From positions 434,001 to 498,000 of the forward strand of contig NZ_JAPCZG010000002.1 of assembly GCF_025938155.1 (NCBI RefSeq): 64,000 bases of DNA. The letters are read 5' to 3'. The notes below the pieces were generated by a model that was not told the origin of the DNA, searched no databases, and saw nothing but the letters and a program-made list of their open reading frames with translations. This document shows positions 8,404-16,801 of the stretch, one piece after another (the stretch's first letter is position 1; each line of letters opens with the position of its first letter). The stretch comes from Novosphingobium sp. KCTC 2891 (GTDB lineage Bacteria > Pseudomonadota > Alphaproteobacteria > Sphingomonadales > Sphingomonadaceae). The position numbers and the translations under genes are program-made.

Positions 8404-8991
8404 ATGAAGCCCATTCTTGCCGCTGCCGCCCTGCTTGGCACCATGGCCAGCCTCGCGCCCCTGCCCGCCGCGGCGCAGAGTGAGCCGGGCGAGAAGGTCA
8501 ACCAGCTCATCGTCTATGGCGACGATCCGTGCCCGGCGTCTTCGGACGGATCGATCACGGTCTGTGCCCGAAAGGACGAATCCGAGCGGTTCCGCATCCC
8601 CGCTCCGCTGCGCGACAATCCCAATGCCTCGGTCAATCAGAGCTGGACCGAGCGCGTGAAGGCCTATGAAACCGTAGGTGCGGCCGGCGCCTATTCCTGC
8701 TCGCCGGTGGGGTCTGGCGGCGCTTCGGGCTGCATGGCCAAGCTGATCAACCAGGCCTACGCCGAAAAGAAGCAGGCCACCGACGTGCAGATGGGCAAGC
8801 TGATCGAGGAAGAACGCGCCAAGCGGCTTCAGTCGATCGACAAGGACGCCGCAGCCGAACAGGGCCGCGTCGAACAGCTCGAAAAGGAATACGACGCCAG
8901 GCTCGCCCGCGAACGCGCGGCCGAGTCTGCCACCACCCAGCCCGCCCAGCCTGCGGCACCTGCACCGCTGTCGGTGCCGCCGCAGCGGTAA
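8404..8991 (+). CDS. Small exported coiled-coil protein, unknown function
   Basis: No known function. The 195-residue product has a clear signal peptide (residues 1-24, ending APLPAAAQ), then a segment with the block VYGDDPCPASSDGSITVCAR and a following ERFRIP motif. I recall similar blocks from other sphingomonad proteins but have not verified this. Four cysteines lie in the first half (two in the block above, two in SCSPVGSGGASGC), suggesting disulfides outside the cytoplasm. The second half (about 115-170) is a charged helix likely to form a coiled coil, followed by an alanine/proline-rich tail. It stands alone between coq7 and the GGDEF-EAL gene. Confidence 0.8.
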   Translation: MKPILAAAALLGTMASLAPLPAAAQSEPGEKVNQLIVYGDDPCPASSDGSITVCARKDESERFRIPAPLRDNPNASVNQSWTERVKAYETVGAAGAYSCSPVGSGGASGCMAKLINQAYAEKKQATDVQMGKLIEEERAKRLQSIDKDAAAEQGRVEQLEKEYDARLARERAAESATTQPAQPAAPAPLSVPPQR

Positions 8992-9102
8992 ACCACTGGC
9001 ACGGGGACATATTGCCGCCACCGTTCATGCGACATATACCTAGCCCCCTTTCCGGAAGATTTTTCCCAGTTCCGGGCTAGATCTGTCGCGAGGAGGCGGA
9101 CC

Positions 9103-11283
9103 TTGCGGTGCCCTGACCGATCACCTGACGAGCCGGACCGCCTGCGCGCTCTGGCCGAATACCGGATCGAGGACGAGCAGGCGCTCGCCAGTCTCGACGC
9201 GATCGTCGGGATGGCCGCGCGCCTGTTCGATTGCCCCGGCGCGGCGGTCAATCTCGTGGGCGAGGAACAGGTGTTCCTCGTTTCCAGCAAGGGCATTGCT
9301 CCCTGTGATTTCTCGCGCGATGCGAGCTTCTGCGCCCATGCCATGACCCAGGACGGGATCATGGTGGTGGAGGACGCCGCGCTCGACCCGCGCTTTCACG
9401 ACAATCCGCTCGTCGCCTCGGGCGCGATCCGTTTCTACGCCGGTGCGGCCTTGCGCGCGCCGTCGGGTCATGCGCTGGGCGCCTTGTGCGTGGTCGATCC
9501 CGAGCCGCACGCGGGCTTTTCGGCGCAGGATCGCACGCGGCTGGCCGAGCTGGCGCGGCTGGTGTCGGACAAGCTGGAATTGCGCAGGCTGGATGTCGCC
9601 GCGCAGGCCCGGCCCGCCCGGTTCAAGGCGCGCGCCATGACTTCGCCCGGCGCTGTGGTGTGTTTCGACGAGCAGGGACGGATCACCACCTGCAATCCCG
9701 CCGCCGCCGCGCTGTTCGGATGGGCCGAGGCAGACCTCGTGGGCGCCCCGGTCGAGCGGCTGGTGGCCGAAGCGGATCGCACGGCGGTCGGCGCCGATTT
9801 GCGCCGTGTCCGGCTGGGCAACCTGCCGATCACGCGCGGCACGGTGCTGACGGCGCAGCGCCGCGACGGCAGTCGCTTCTCTGCGGAACTGCACTGGTCG
9901 CATTGGCACGAGGGCGAGCGGACGCTGTTCGGCGTGCTGGTGCAGGACCTGACGGACCGCCTACGCGAGGAAGACGCGCTTTATCACCTCGCGCATTTCG
10001 ATCCGCTGACCGGCCTGCCCAACCGCGCCCTGCTGATGGGGCAACTGGACGAGGCGTTCGATCGCCGCGCGCCGGCGGCGCTGATCCTGACCGATCTGGC
10101 CGGTTTTGCCGACATCAACAACACGCTCGGCCAGGCCGTGGGCGATGCGGTGCTGCGCCGGGTGGGCGAGAGCATCCGCGCGGTGGTTCCGGTGGCCGCC
10201 TACGTCGCGCGGCTCGGCGGCGACGAATTCGCCACGGTGCTGCCGCTGCGCGATCCGGTCGCCGCGGCGCAGGTCGCGCGCGATATCAACGGGGCGCTGG
10301 CCCGGCCGATGCGCGTGGCGGGGCACGAGATCCACATCGGCAGCCATTGCGGCATTGCGCTGGCACCCGATCAGGCGCGCACGCCCGACGACCTGATCGG
10401 CAATGCCGAGCTGGCCCTGCTGCAGGCGCGCGACAACGGGCGCGGGGATACCACCATGTTCATGCCGCACCTCAGGGCGCGGGCGGTCGCGCGGCGCAAG
10501 TTCGAGGCGGAACTGCACCATGCGCTCGGGCTGGGCCAGTTCGTGCTGTTCTATCAGCCGCAGGTGGCGCTGGCAGATGGCGCGCTGACCGGGGCCGAGG
10601 CGCTGATCCGCTGGCGGCATCCGCAGCATGGCCTGCTGGCGCCGGGGGTGTTCCTGCCCGCGCTGGAGGCCAGCAGCATCGCCGGCGCGGTGGGCTGCTG
10701 GGTGCTCGACGCAGCCTGCCGCCAGGCCGCGCTGTGGCGGCGCGCGAATCCCCGTTTCGGGATCAGCGTCAATCTTTCGGCGGCGCAGTTCCGCCCCGGC
10801 AATCTGCCCGCGATCGTTGCCGGCACATTGGCGGCGCATGGCTTGCCGGGCGATGCGCTCGAACTGGAAATCACGGAGAACATCATCCTCGACCAGCAGG
10901 ACACCGTGCTGGCGCAGTTGCGGCAGATCCGCGCGCTGGGCGTGCGCCTGTCGTTCGATGATTTCGGGACCGGCTTCGCGTCGCTCAACGTGCTGCGCAA
11001 TTTCCCGGTCAGCCACATCAAGATCGACAAGGGTTTCACGCTGGCGATGCAGACCTCGGCAAAGGACCGCGCGATCGTGACCGGGCTGATCGGCATGGCG
11101 CGCGACCTGGGCCTCGAAGTAATCGCCGAAGGCGTGGAAAGCGCCGCCGCCGCGCAGTTTCTGCGCCGGCATGGCTGCCACAAGGCGCAGGGCTACCATT
11201 TCGGCGAGCCGTGCACGCCGGGACAGTTTGTCGACCGCTATCTGCGGCTGGAGGGCGAAAGCCTGAGGCTGGCCGGGGGCTAG
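9103..11283 (+). CDS. GAF-PAS-GGDEF-EAL cyclic-di-GMP signalling protein
   Basis: Bifunctional-type c-di-GMP protein of 726 residues with no membrane segment. Domains in order: GAF (about 20-165), PAS (about 180-285), GGDEF (about 295-455, with LGGDEF at 371-376) and EAL (about 470-715). The EAL site looks complete: E499 of EALIRW, N557, E589, D619/D620 of DDFGTG, K640 and E676. The GGDEF signature is intact, but the RxxD inhibitory site expected just upstream is absent. It could make, break or bind c-di-GMP; the sequence cannot decide which. The start is TTG at 9103, supported by a perfect AGGAGG at 9091-9096 with 6-base spacing. The GAF domain begins directly after the short leader. Confidence 0.93.
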   Translation: MRCPDRSPDEPDRLRALAEYRIEDEQALASLDAIVGMAARLFDCPGAAVNLVGEEQVFLVSSKGIAPCDFSRDASFCAHAMTQDGIMVVEDAALDPRFHDNPLVASGAIRFYAGAALRAPSGHALGALCVVDPEPHAGFSAQDRTRLAELARLVSDKLELRRLDVAAQARPARFKARAMTSPGAVVCFDEQGRITTCNPAAAALFGWAEADLVGAPVERLVAEADRTAVGADLRRVRLGNLPITRGTVLTAQRRDGSRFSAELHWSHWHEGERTLFGVLVQDLTDRLREEDALYHLAHFDPLTGLPNRALLMGQLDEAFDRRAPAALILTDLAGFADINNTLGQAVGDAVLRRVGESIRAVVPVAAYVARLGGDEFATVLPLRDPVAAAQVARDINGALARPMRVAGHEIHIGSHCGIALAPDQARTPDDLIGNAELALLQARDNGRGDTTMFMPHLRARAVARRKFEAELHHALGLGQFVLFYQPQVALADGALTGAEALIRWRHPQHGLLAPGVFLPALEASSIAGAVGCWVLDAACRQAALWRRANPRFGISVNLSAAQFRPGNLPAIVAGTLAAHGLPGDALELEITENIILDQQDTVLAQLRQIRALGVRLSFDDFGTGFASLNVLRNFPVSHIKIDKGFTLAMQTSAKDRAIVTGLIGMARDLGLEVIAEGVESAAAAQFLRRHGCHKAQGYHFGEPCTPGQFVDRYLRLEGESLRLAGG

Positions 11284-11336
11284 CCTGCCGCCAGCCCCCG
11301 GTCCGCATCAGCCGGCCGAATCGGCCAAGCTGCGAA

Positions 11337-12140
11337 TCAGCTGAGCGCGATGTCGGGCGCGTCTTCCTGCTTCATGCCCACGATGTGGTAGCCCGCATCG
11401 ACGTGGTGCACTTCGCCGGTCACGCCCGAGGACAGGTCCGACAGGAAGTAAAGCCCCGCGCCGCCCACGTCCTCGATCGTCACGTTCCGGCGCAGCGGGC
11501 TGTTCAGCTCGTTCCACTTCAGGATGTAGCGGAAATCGCCGATCCCGCTTGCGGCCAGGGTCTTGATCGGGCCGGCCGAGATCGCGTTGACGCGGATGCC
11601 CGAGGGGCCGCAGTCGTTGGCGAGATACTGGACGCTGGTTTCCAGCGCCGCCTTGGCCACACCCATCACGTTGTAGTGCGGCACGACCTTTTCCGCGCCG
11701 TAGTAGGTCAGCGTCAGGATCGAGGCACCGGCGGACATCATCGGCAGCGCCCGCTGCGTCACCGCAACCAGGCTGTAGGCCGAAATGTTCATTGTCATCA
11801 GGAAGTTGTCGAGCGTGGTGTCGCAATACCGCCCGCGCAACTGGTTCTTGTCCGAATAGCCGATCGCATGGACGACGAAGTCGATCGTCGGCCAGCGCGC
11901 CTTCAGAGTCTCGAATGCGACATCGAGTGCCGCCATGTCGGACACGTCGCATTCGATCAGGAAATCGCTGCCAAGGCTTTCCGCCAGCGGCCGCACGCGC
12001 TTTTCCAGCGCGTCGCCCTGGTACGAGAAGGCCATTTCGGCACCTTGCTCGTGGAGACGCTTGGCGATCCCCCACGCCAGCGACTTGTCGTTCGCGAGGC
12101 CCATGATCAGGCCGCGTTTACCCTTCATCAGTCCGGTCAT
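11337..12140 (-). CDS. fabI: Enoyl-[acyl-carrier-protein] reductase (NADH), FabI
   Basis: Last reduction of each fatty-acid elongation cycle. The 267-residue short-chain dehydrogenase-like protein has the nucleotide-binding start LIMGLANDKSLAWGIA, the central FVVHAIGYSDKNQL, and the FabI Y-x6-K active site in VPHYNVMGVAKAALE. The C-terminal part carries GPIKTLAASGI. The ATG at 12140 (MTGLMKGKRG) is preceded by AGAGGG at suitable spacing. It is the last gene of a minus-strand set with the BrkB-like and DnaJ-like genes, 13 bases after the former. This is the triclosan-target type of enzyme. Confidence 0.96.
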   Translation of the reverse strand: MTGLMKGKRGLIMGLANDKSLAWGIAKRLHEQGAEMAFSYQGDALEKRVRPLAESLGSDFLIECDVSDMAALDVAFETLKARWPTIDFVVHAIGYSDKNQLRGRYCDTTLDNFLMTMNISAYSLVAVTQRALPMMSAGASILTLTYYGAEKVVPHYNVMGVAKAALETSVQYLANDCGPSGIRVNAISAGPIKTLAASGIGDFRYILKWNELNSPLRRNVTIEDVGGAGLYFLSDLSSGVTGEVHHVDAGYHIVGMKQEDAPDIALS

Positions 12141-12153
12141 GCGCCCTCTTGTC

Positions 12154-13185
12154 TCACTTGTCCTGTGCTTGCGCGGTGCGGAGTTCGGCCGCCCGTGCCC
12201 GGTCATCGGCCTGGCCCAGCATGTCCTGCTCTTCCGGAGTCTCGGCAAGAGCGGCATTGAGTTCGGCGCCTACCACCATCCCTAAGCCGACCAGCCAGAA
12301 AAAGAAAAGCGCGATCATCACCCCGGCCATGCTGCCATAGGTCAGATCGTAGGTAAAAAGGTGCCGCAGCAGCTTGGGCAGCATCGTCGTGACGAGGATC
12401 CACCACGTCGTCACGAACAGAGCGCCGGGCCATTTGGGGTATTGCCGGCCGCGATAGGCCCCCGGCGTCAGCGAGATGAACACCAGCCACAGCGAGCCAT
12501 AGAGCAGCACCGCCGGCGCGAATCGGGTGATGGCCAGCCCGTTCACGATGTCCTCGAACTGCGGCAGCCATGCCGAGATCGCCTCTTCCATCGCGCCGAT
12601 CACCACCTGGGCCGTGATCGACAGCAGGATCAGCACGACCGAAGCGATGATGAGGCCGGTGGACATCAGGCGATAGCGCCAGAAGGCATGGGTCCAGCGC
12701 GTGCCATAGGCGCGGCGCAGGATGTCCCGGATCGTTTCGACCAGGCTGCCCACGGTCCACAGGCCCACGATTCCCCCGATCCACAGCAGCCAGCCGGTGC
12801 GCGCCTCGATCACGCCGCGGGCCACCGGTTCCAGCACGTTGGCCACCACCGGCGGCAGCGCGATCAGGACGGTGTTGATCGCGGCGGCGCGCTGGCCCGC
12901 TTCGCCCAGCAGAGAAAACAGCGCGGCGCCGGTGATGAAGAAGGGAAACAGCGCGATCAGCACCATGTAGGCAAAGTTGCCGGCGTGGATGAAGCCATCG
13001 TTGATGACGCCCACCCACACCCGCTTGACCACTTCGAACACGCGGCTTCCCGGCCCGATCCGCTCGCGCGCCTCGGCCAGCCCGGCGCGCCATTGCAGCG
13101 CCTCGCGGCGGCGCGCCTCGGGGGAAAGATCGGGCAGGTCGACCAGCGGGTGGGCCCCGGGGGGTGCATCCGGAGCCTCGGACAA
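12154..13185 (-). CDS. YihY/BrkB family inner-membrane protein
   Basis: Polytopic membrane protein of a widespread family of unclear function, once annotated as ribonuclease BN, which is now regarded as wrong. The 343-residue product has an acidic cytoplasmic leader (about 1-55) and about six transmembrane helices (for example FAYMVLIALFPFFITGAALF, WILVTTMLPKLLRHL and VMIALFFFWLVGLGMVVGAE). The family motif around YGSxxGVxxxxxFFW is visible near the C-terminus. The start is TTG at 13185, with GGGAG about 10 bases upstream inside the end of the preceding gene. A charged tail follows the last helix. Confidence 0.9.
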   Translation of the reverse strand: MSEAPDAPPGAHPLVDLPDLSPEARRREALQWRAGLAEARERIGPGSRVFEVVKRVWVGVINDGFIHAGNFAYMVLIALFPFFITGAALFSLLGEAGQRAAAINTVLIALPPVVANVLEPVARGVIEARTGWLLWIGGIVGLWTVGSLVETIRDILRRAYGTRWTHAFWRYRLMSTGLIIASVVLILLSITAQVVIGAMEEAISAWLPQFEDIVNGLAITRFAPAVLLYGSLWLVFISLTPGAYRGRQYPKWPGALFVTTWWILVTTMLPKLLRHLFTYDLTYGSMAGVMIALFFFWLVGLGMVVGAELNAALAETPEEQDMLGQADDRARAAELRTAQAQDK

Positions 13186-13189
13186 AGGG

Positions 13190-14146
13190 TTACACTCCCA
13201 GTTTGCCGCGCAAGTTGCGCTTGTCCGTCCAACCCTCGAGCCGCGTCTTCAGATCCGCGTCGTCCGCCGGAACGTCGATCATCAGCGTTACCAACTGGTC
13301 GCCGCGCTCGCCGTTTTTGCGGGTGAAGCCGCGCCCCTTCAGGCGCAGCGTCTTGCCGCTGCTGCTGCCGGGCGCCACCGTCAGCATCACCGCGCCGTCC
13401 ACGGTCGGCACTTTCACCTTGGCGCCGTGCACCGCCTCGTCCAGCGTGATCGGCAGGTCCAGCCGGATCGAGTCGCCGTCGCGCTCGTAGAATGGGTGGG
13501 ATTCGATCTCGATGGTGATGATCGCATCGCCGAAACCGCCCGGCCCCTGCTCGCCCTTGCCGCCAAGCCGCATCTGCTGGCCGTCCTCGACACCGGCAGG
13601 CAGCTTGAGATCGATGCTCTTTCCGTCCGCCAGCGTGATCCGCTGCGGCGCGCGCGTGGCGGCATCGGTGAAGGGCACTTTCAGGCGATAGGTGACGTTG
13701 GCGCCCTTGGGCGGAGGTCCGCGCCGGCCGCCGCCGAATCCGCCGCCGAAGCCTGCACCTTGTCCCCCGGCGCCGCGCCCACCGAACAGGCCCTCGAACA
13801 GGTCGCCCAGATCGACGCCTTCGGCCCCGCCTGCCTCGAACCCGCCGTCATGGCGATAGCCGCGCTGCGCCCCGGCAAAGCCGCCGCCGCCGCCGCCCCC
13901 GCCGAAGCCGAAAGGCATCGTCGGATTGCCATCGGCGTCGATCTCGCCGCGGTCGAATTTGGCCCGCTTGTCCTTGTCGGACAGCAGGTCGTACGCCCGC
14001 GTCACTTCGGAGAAGCGCTCGGACGCCTTGGGGTTGTCCTTGTTGCGGTCGGGGTGGAGTTCCTTCGCCAGCTTGCGATAGGCGGACTTGATGTCCTTCT
14101 CGCCTGCACTGCGCGCTACGCCAAGGGTCGAATAAGGGTCTGCCAT
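13190..14146 (-). CDS. DnaJ-family co-chaperone without zinc finger (CbpA type)
   Basis: Hsp40 co-chaperone that stimulates a DnaK-type ATPase and binds clients through its C-terminal domains. The 318-residue protein has an N-terminal J domain (about 3-68) with the HPD motif in AKELHPDRNK, a very glycine-rich linker (about 80-150) and two C-terminal beta-sandwich domains (about 155-310). The CxxCxGxG zinc fingers of full DnaJ are absent, so it is a type II protein like CbpA. Four bases separate its stop from the BrkB-like gene. The start ATG at 14146 begins MADPYSTLGV. It is divergent from pdxH across 253 bases in which I see no gene. Confidence 0.94.
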   Translation of the reverse strand: MADPYSTLGVARSAGEKDIKSAYRKLAKELHPDRNKDNPKASERFSEVTRAYDLLSDKDKRAKFDRGEIDADGNPTMPFGFGGGGGGGGFAGAQRGYRHDGGFEAGGAEGVDLGDLFEGLFGGRGAGGQGAGFGGGFGGGRRGPPPKGANVTYRLKVPFTDAATRAPQRITLADGKSIDLKLPAGVEDGQQMRLGGKGEQGPGGFGDAIITIEIESHPFYERDGDSIRLDLPITLDEAVHGAKVKVPTVDGAVMLTVAPGSSSGKTLRLKGRGFTRKNGERGDQLVTLMIDVPADDADLKTRLEGWTDKRNLRGKLGV

Positions 14147-14399
14147 GCTATCCTAGCTAGGATTGCCGGGCCCGTGCCGCAAGCCTTGCGCTGCACGCGG
14201 CGGGGGACGGCATGCCGGTGAGACCGGGGTGGGCGCGCCAAGACCCATCGTGATGACCCATCGTGCGGGTAGGCACCCGGCCCAGCGCACGCTACTCCGC
14301 GTGGTGCGCCATCGATCCCCCGCGTTGATCGAGGTCATGGCGCGCACCGTATCGTTCCGCCAGGCCGTGGGCCTTGCCGGACACCGCAGGGAAAAGACC

Positions 14400-15008
14400 G
14401 TGACCGAAGCATCCGCAGAAGCGATTCCCCACGCCGATCCGATGGCGATCTTCGAGGACTGGTTCGCCCAGGCCCGGCAGAGCGAGCCGAACGATCCCAA
14501 CGCGATGGCGCTGGCCACGGCCACGCCGCAGGCGGTGCCTTCGGTGCGAATGGTGCTGCTCAAGGGCCACGGGCCGGACGGCTTCGTGTTCTACACCAAC
14601 TTCGAAAGCCGCAAGGGCGGCGAACTGGCGGCCAATCCCCACGTGGCGCTGCTGTTCCACTGGAAGTCGCTGCGCCGCCAGGTCCGCGTCGAAGGCGTGA
14701 TCGAGCAGGTCACTCCGGCAGAGGCCGACGCCTATTTCGCCAGCCGGCATCCCCAGTCGCGGCTGGGTTCGGCCGCGTCCGACCAGTCGCGCCCGCTGCC
14801 GTCGCGGCAGGTCTATCTCGACCGCGTGGAGGCGCTGACGGCGCAGTATCCCGATGGCAACGTGCCGCGCCCCGCACACTGGTCGGGATACCGCGTGCGG
14901 CCGGTCGCCATCGAGTTCTGGCAGGACCGCGATTACCGCCTGCACGAACGTCGCCGCTTCGTGGTGGACGGGCAAGGCGGCTGGACCAGCACCCTGCTTT
15001 ACCCGTAA
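14400..15008 (+). CDS. pdxH: Pyridoxamine 5'-phosphate oxidase
   Basis: FMN-dependent oxidase converting pyridoxamine or pyridoxine 5'-phosphate to pyridoxal 5'-phosphate. The 202-residue protein has the family blocks RMVLLKGHGPDGFVFYTN, the phosphate/FMN-binding SRKGGELAANP, SAASDQSRPLPSR, and the C-terminal HWSGYRVRP and FWQDRDYRLHERR. The GTG at 14400 has AGGGAAA about 7 bases upstream and gives the normal length; the frame stays open 237 bases further upstream but that part is arginine-rich and does not resemble the family. It is followed after 12 bases by the cation transporter gene. Confidence 0.96.
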   Translation: MTEASAEAIPHADPMAIFEDWFAQARQSEPNDPNAMALATATPQAVPSVRMVLLKGHGPDGFVFYTNFESRKGGELAANPHVALLFHWKSLRRQVRVEGVIEQVTPAEADAYFASRHPQSRLGSAASDQSRPLPSRQVYLDRVEALTAQYPDGNVPRPAHWSGYRVRPVAIEFWQDRDYRLHERRRFVVDGQGGWTSTLLYP

Positions 15009-15020
15009 GATAGCGCCACG

Positions 15021-16001
15021 ATGGACATGACCCGGACAGACACGCACGCCGATCTCAATCGCAAGGCCGCGCTTGCCTCCAGCGCGGTGGCGCTGCTGCT
15101 GGTGGGCCTGAAAGTCTGGGCGGTCCTTTCCACCGGATCGTCGGCCATGCTCGGCAGCCTTGCCGATACCGCGCTCGATCTGGTGGCCAGCCTCGCCACG
15201 CTGCTCGGCGTGTGGGTCGCTTCGCAGCCCGACGATCACAACCACCGCTTCGGCCACGGCAAGGCGGAAGCGCTGGCGGCGATGTTCCAGGTCGTGCTGA
15301 TCTCGATCTCGGCGATCGGCCTCGCTTTCCGCTCGGCCGGCCAGTTCATGGGGCACGAGCGCGTGGCCGAGGCCGAATCGGGCGTGATCGTCTCGGCCAT
15401 CGCCATGATCGCCACGCTGGCGCTGCTCGCCTACCAGCGCTCGGTCATCAGCCGCACCGGCAGCCTCGCCATCGCGACCGACAACGTCCACTACAAGTCG
15501 GACCTGTTTCTCAACCTCGCGGTGATCGCCGCACTGGTGATCGACCAGTGGCTGGGCGTGGCCGGCGCCGACGCCGCTTTTGCTTTCGGCATCGCGCTGT
15601 GGCTCGGATGGGGCGCGTGGGGCGCATCGCAGGATGCGATCGAGCAGCTGATGGACCACGAATGGCCGCTCGAAAAGCGCGAGCGGTTCCTGGCCGTCGT
15701 TGCCCAGCACCCGGAACTGAAGGGTCTGCACGATTTGCGCACCCGCACCAGCGGCAACCGCGATTTCGTGCAGTTCCACGTCTGGGTCGATGGCCGCATG
15801 ACCGTGACCGAGGCGCACCGCGTGATGGATGAGATCGAGGACAAGCTGATGGCCGAGTTCCCCGGCGTCGAAGTCCTGATTCACCCCGATCCCGAAGGGC
15901 TGGTCGATGAACAGCCGATGGGCGCGCAGGACCTGCTCGCGCCCGGTCCAAATGGCGAAAGCCCCGCGCTGGTCGCGCAAGGCAGCCCCGGCGCGGCGTG
16001 A
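15021..16001 (+). CDS. Cation diffusion facilitator family transporter (FieF-like)
   Basis: Proton-coupled exporter of divalent metals across the inner membrane. The 326-residue protein has six predicted transmembrane helices and a cytoplasmic C-terminal domain (about 210-295). The transport-site ligands match the DD-HD set: D49 and D53 in SLADTALD, H157 and D161 in HYKSD. This pattern is seen in Zn/Fe/Cd transporters such as FieF, although the metal cannot be fixed from sequence. The histidine-containing loop DDHNHRFGHGKAEA is also conserved. The stop overlaps the next gene by 4 bases. Confidence 0.94.
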   Translation: MDMTRTDTHADLNRKAALASSAVALLLVGLKVWAVLSTGSSAMLGSLADTALDLVASLATLLGVWVASQPDDHNHRFGHGKAEALAAMFQVVLISISAIGLAFRSAGQFMGHERVAEAESGVIVSAIAMIATLALLAYQRSVISRTGSLAIATDNVHYKSDLFLNLAVIAALVIDQWLGVAGADAAFAFGIALWLGWGAWGASQDAIEQLMDHEWPLEKRERFLAVVAQHPELKGLHDLRTRTSGNRDFVQFHVWVDGRMTVTEAHRVMDEIEDKLMAEFPGVEVLIHPDPEGLVDEQPMGAQDLLAPGPNGESPALVAQGSPGAA

Positions 16002-16801
16002 GCGCGCCCGCCGCCCGCTTCTTTCTGGTCGATGCTTTCGGGCGCGGGCCGCTTACCGGCAACCAGGCCGCGGTCCTGTTGCTCGATGCCTGGCCCGATG
16101 ATGAAACCCTGCGCCGTATCGCCGCCGAACTGATGGTGGCGGAAACGGCGTTCCTCGTGCCCGACCGTTCCGGCGCGGCCGACTGGCAGCTGCGCTGGTT
16201 CACCCCGCAAGTCGAAGTCCTGCTGTGCGGCCACGGCACGCTCGGCGCGGCCCATGCGCTGCTTCAGGACGCTTCAGGTGCCGTTCGGGTACGCTTCGCA
16301 ACGCGCTGGTCTGGCGTGCTGGAGGTGGCCCGAGACGGCGAAATTCTCGTGGTTTCCCTGCCGGTTATCCCGGTCGAAGCAGGACCGGTGCCGGGGCAGG
16401 GCCTGCTCGGTGCTCCACGTGAAACATTCCGCAGCGCCAAGGGCTACAACCTGCTGGTCTATGCCGAAGAGGCGGAAATCCGCGCACTTGCGCCCGATTT
16501 CGCCGCGCTCGCGGCGCTCGGCCCGCAGCAGTTTATCTGCACCGCACCCGCCGCCGCCCCCGGCGCGGCCATCGCCACCCGCGTCTTCGTCCCCGGCAAG
16601 GGCGTGCCAGAGGATGCCGCGACCGGCTCCGCGCACGCCGTGTTGGCGCGGTATTGGGCGCAGCGGCTGGGGCAAGCGCGGTTTTCCGCGTGGCAAGCTT
16701 CCCCACGCGGCGGCTGGTTCGACGTGGAGCTGGCGGGCGACCGCGTGCTGCTCGGCGGGCGCTGCACCACCGTGGTCGAAGGGACGTTCCGCCTGCCTTA
16801 G
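15998..16801 (+). CDS. PhzF family phenazine-biosynthesis-like protein (isomerase fold)
   Basis: Member of the PhzF/diaminopimelate-epimerase-fold family, mostly of unknown substrate; PhzF itself isomerises a phenazine precursor. The 267-residue protein shows the family marks FLVDAFGRGPLTGNQAAV at the start, the catalytic glutamate in VAETAF, LCGHGT, and the second-half motif EDAATGSAHAVLARYW. There is no phenazine cluster here, so a phenazine role is not implied. It starts with GTG overlapping the transporter stop. Its own stop overlaps that of the convergent serine hydrolase by 4 bases. Confidence 0.92.
   Translation: MSAPAARFFLVDAFGRGPLTGNQAAVLLLDAWPDDETLRRIAAELMVAETAFLVPDRSGAADWQLRWFTPQVEVLLCGHGTLGAAHALLQDASGAVRVRFATRWSGVLEVARDGEILVVSLPVIPVEAGPVPGQGLLGAPRETFRSAKGYNLLVYAEEAEIRALAPDFAALAALGPQQFICTAPAAAPGAAIATRVFVPGKGVPEDAATGSAHAVLARYWAQRLGQARFSAWQASPRGGWFDVELAGDRVLLGGRCTTVVEGTFRLP

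Noticed and set aside
13680..13920. Glycine-codon repeat tract in the DnaJ-like gene as a possible genomic repeat element
   Set aside because: It encodes the glycine-rich linker usual for J-proteins and is explained by coding sequence.
14163..14399. In-frame N-terminal extension of pdxH
   Set aside because: The added 79 codons are arginine/proline-rich, do not resemble the family, and the GTG at 14400 has its own ribosome-binding site.
15998..16801. PhzF-like gene as evidence for phenazine synthesis
   Set aside because: No other phenazine gene is present and most family members are unrelated to phenazines.
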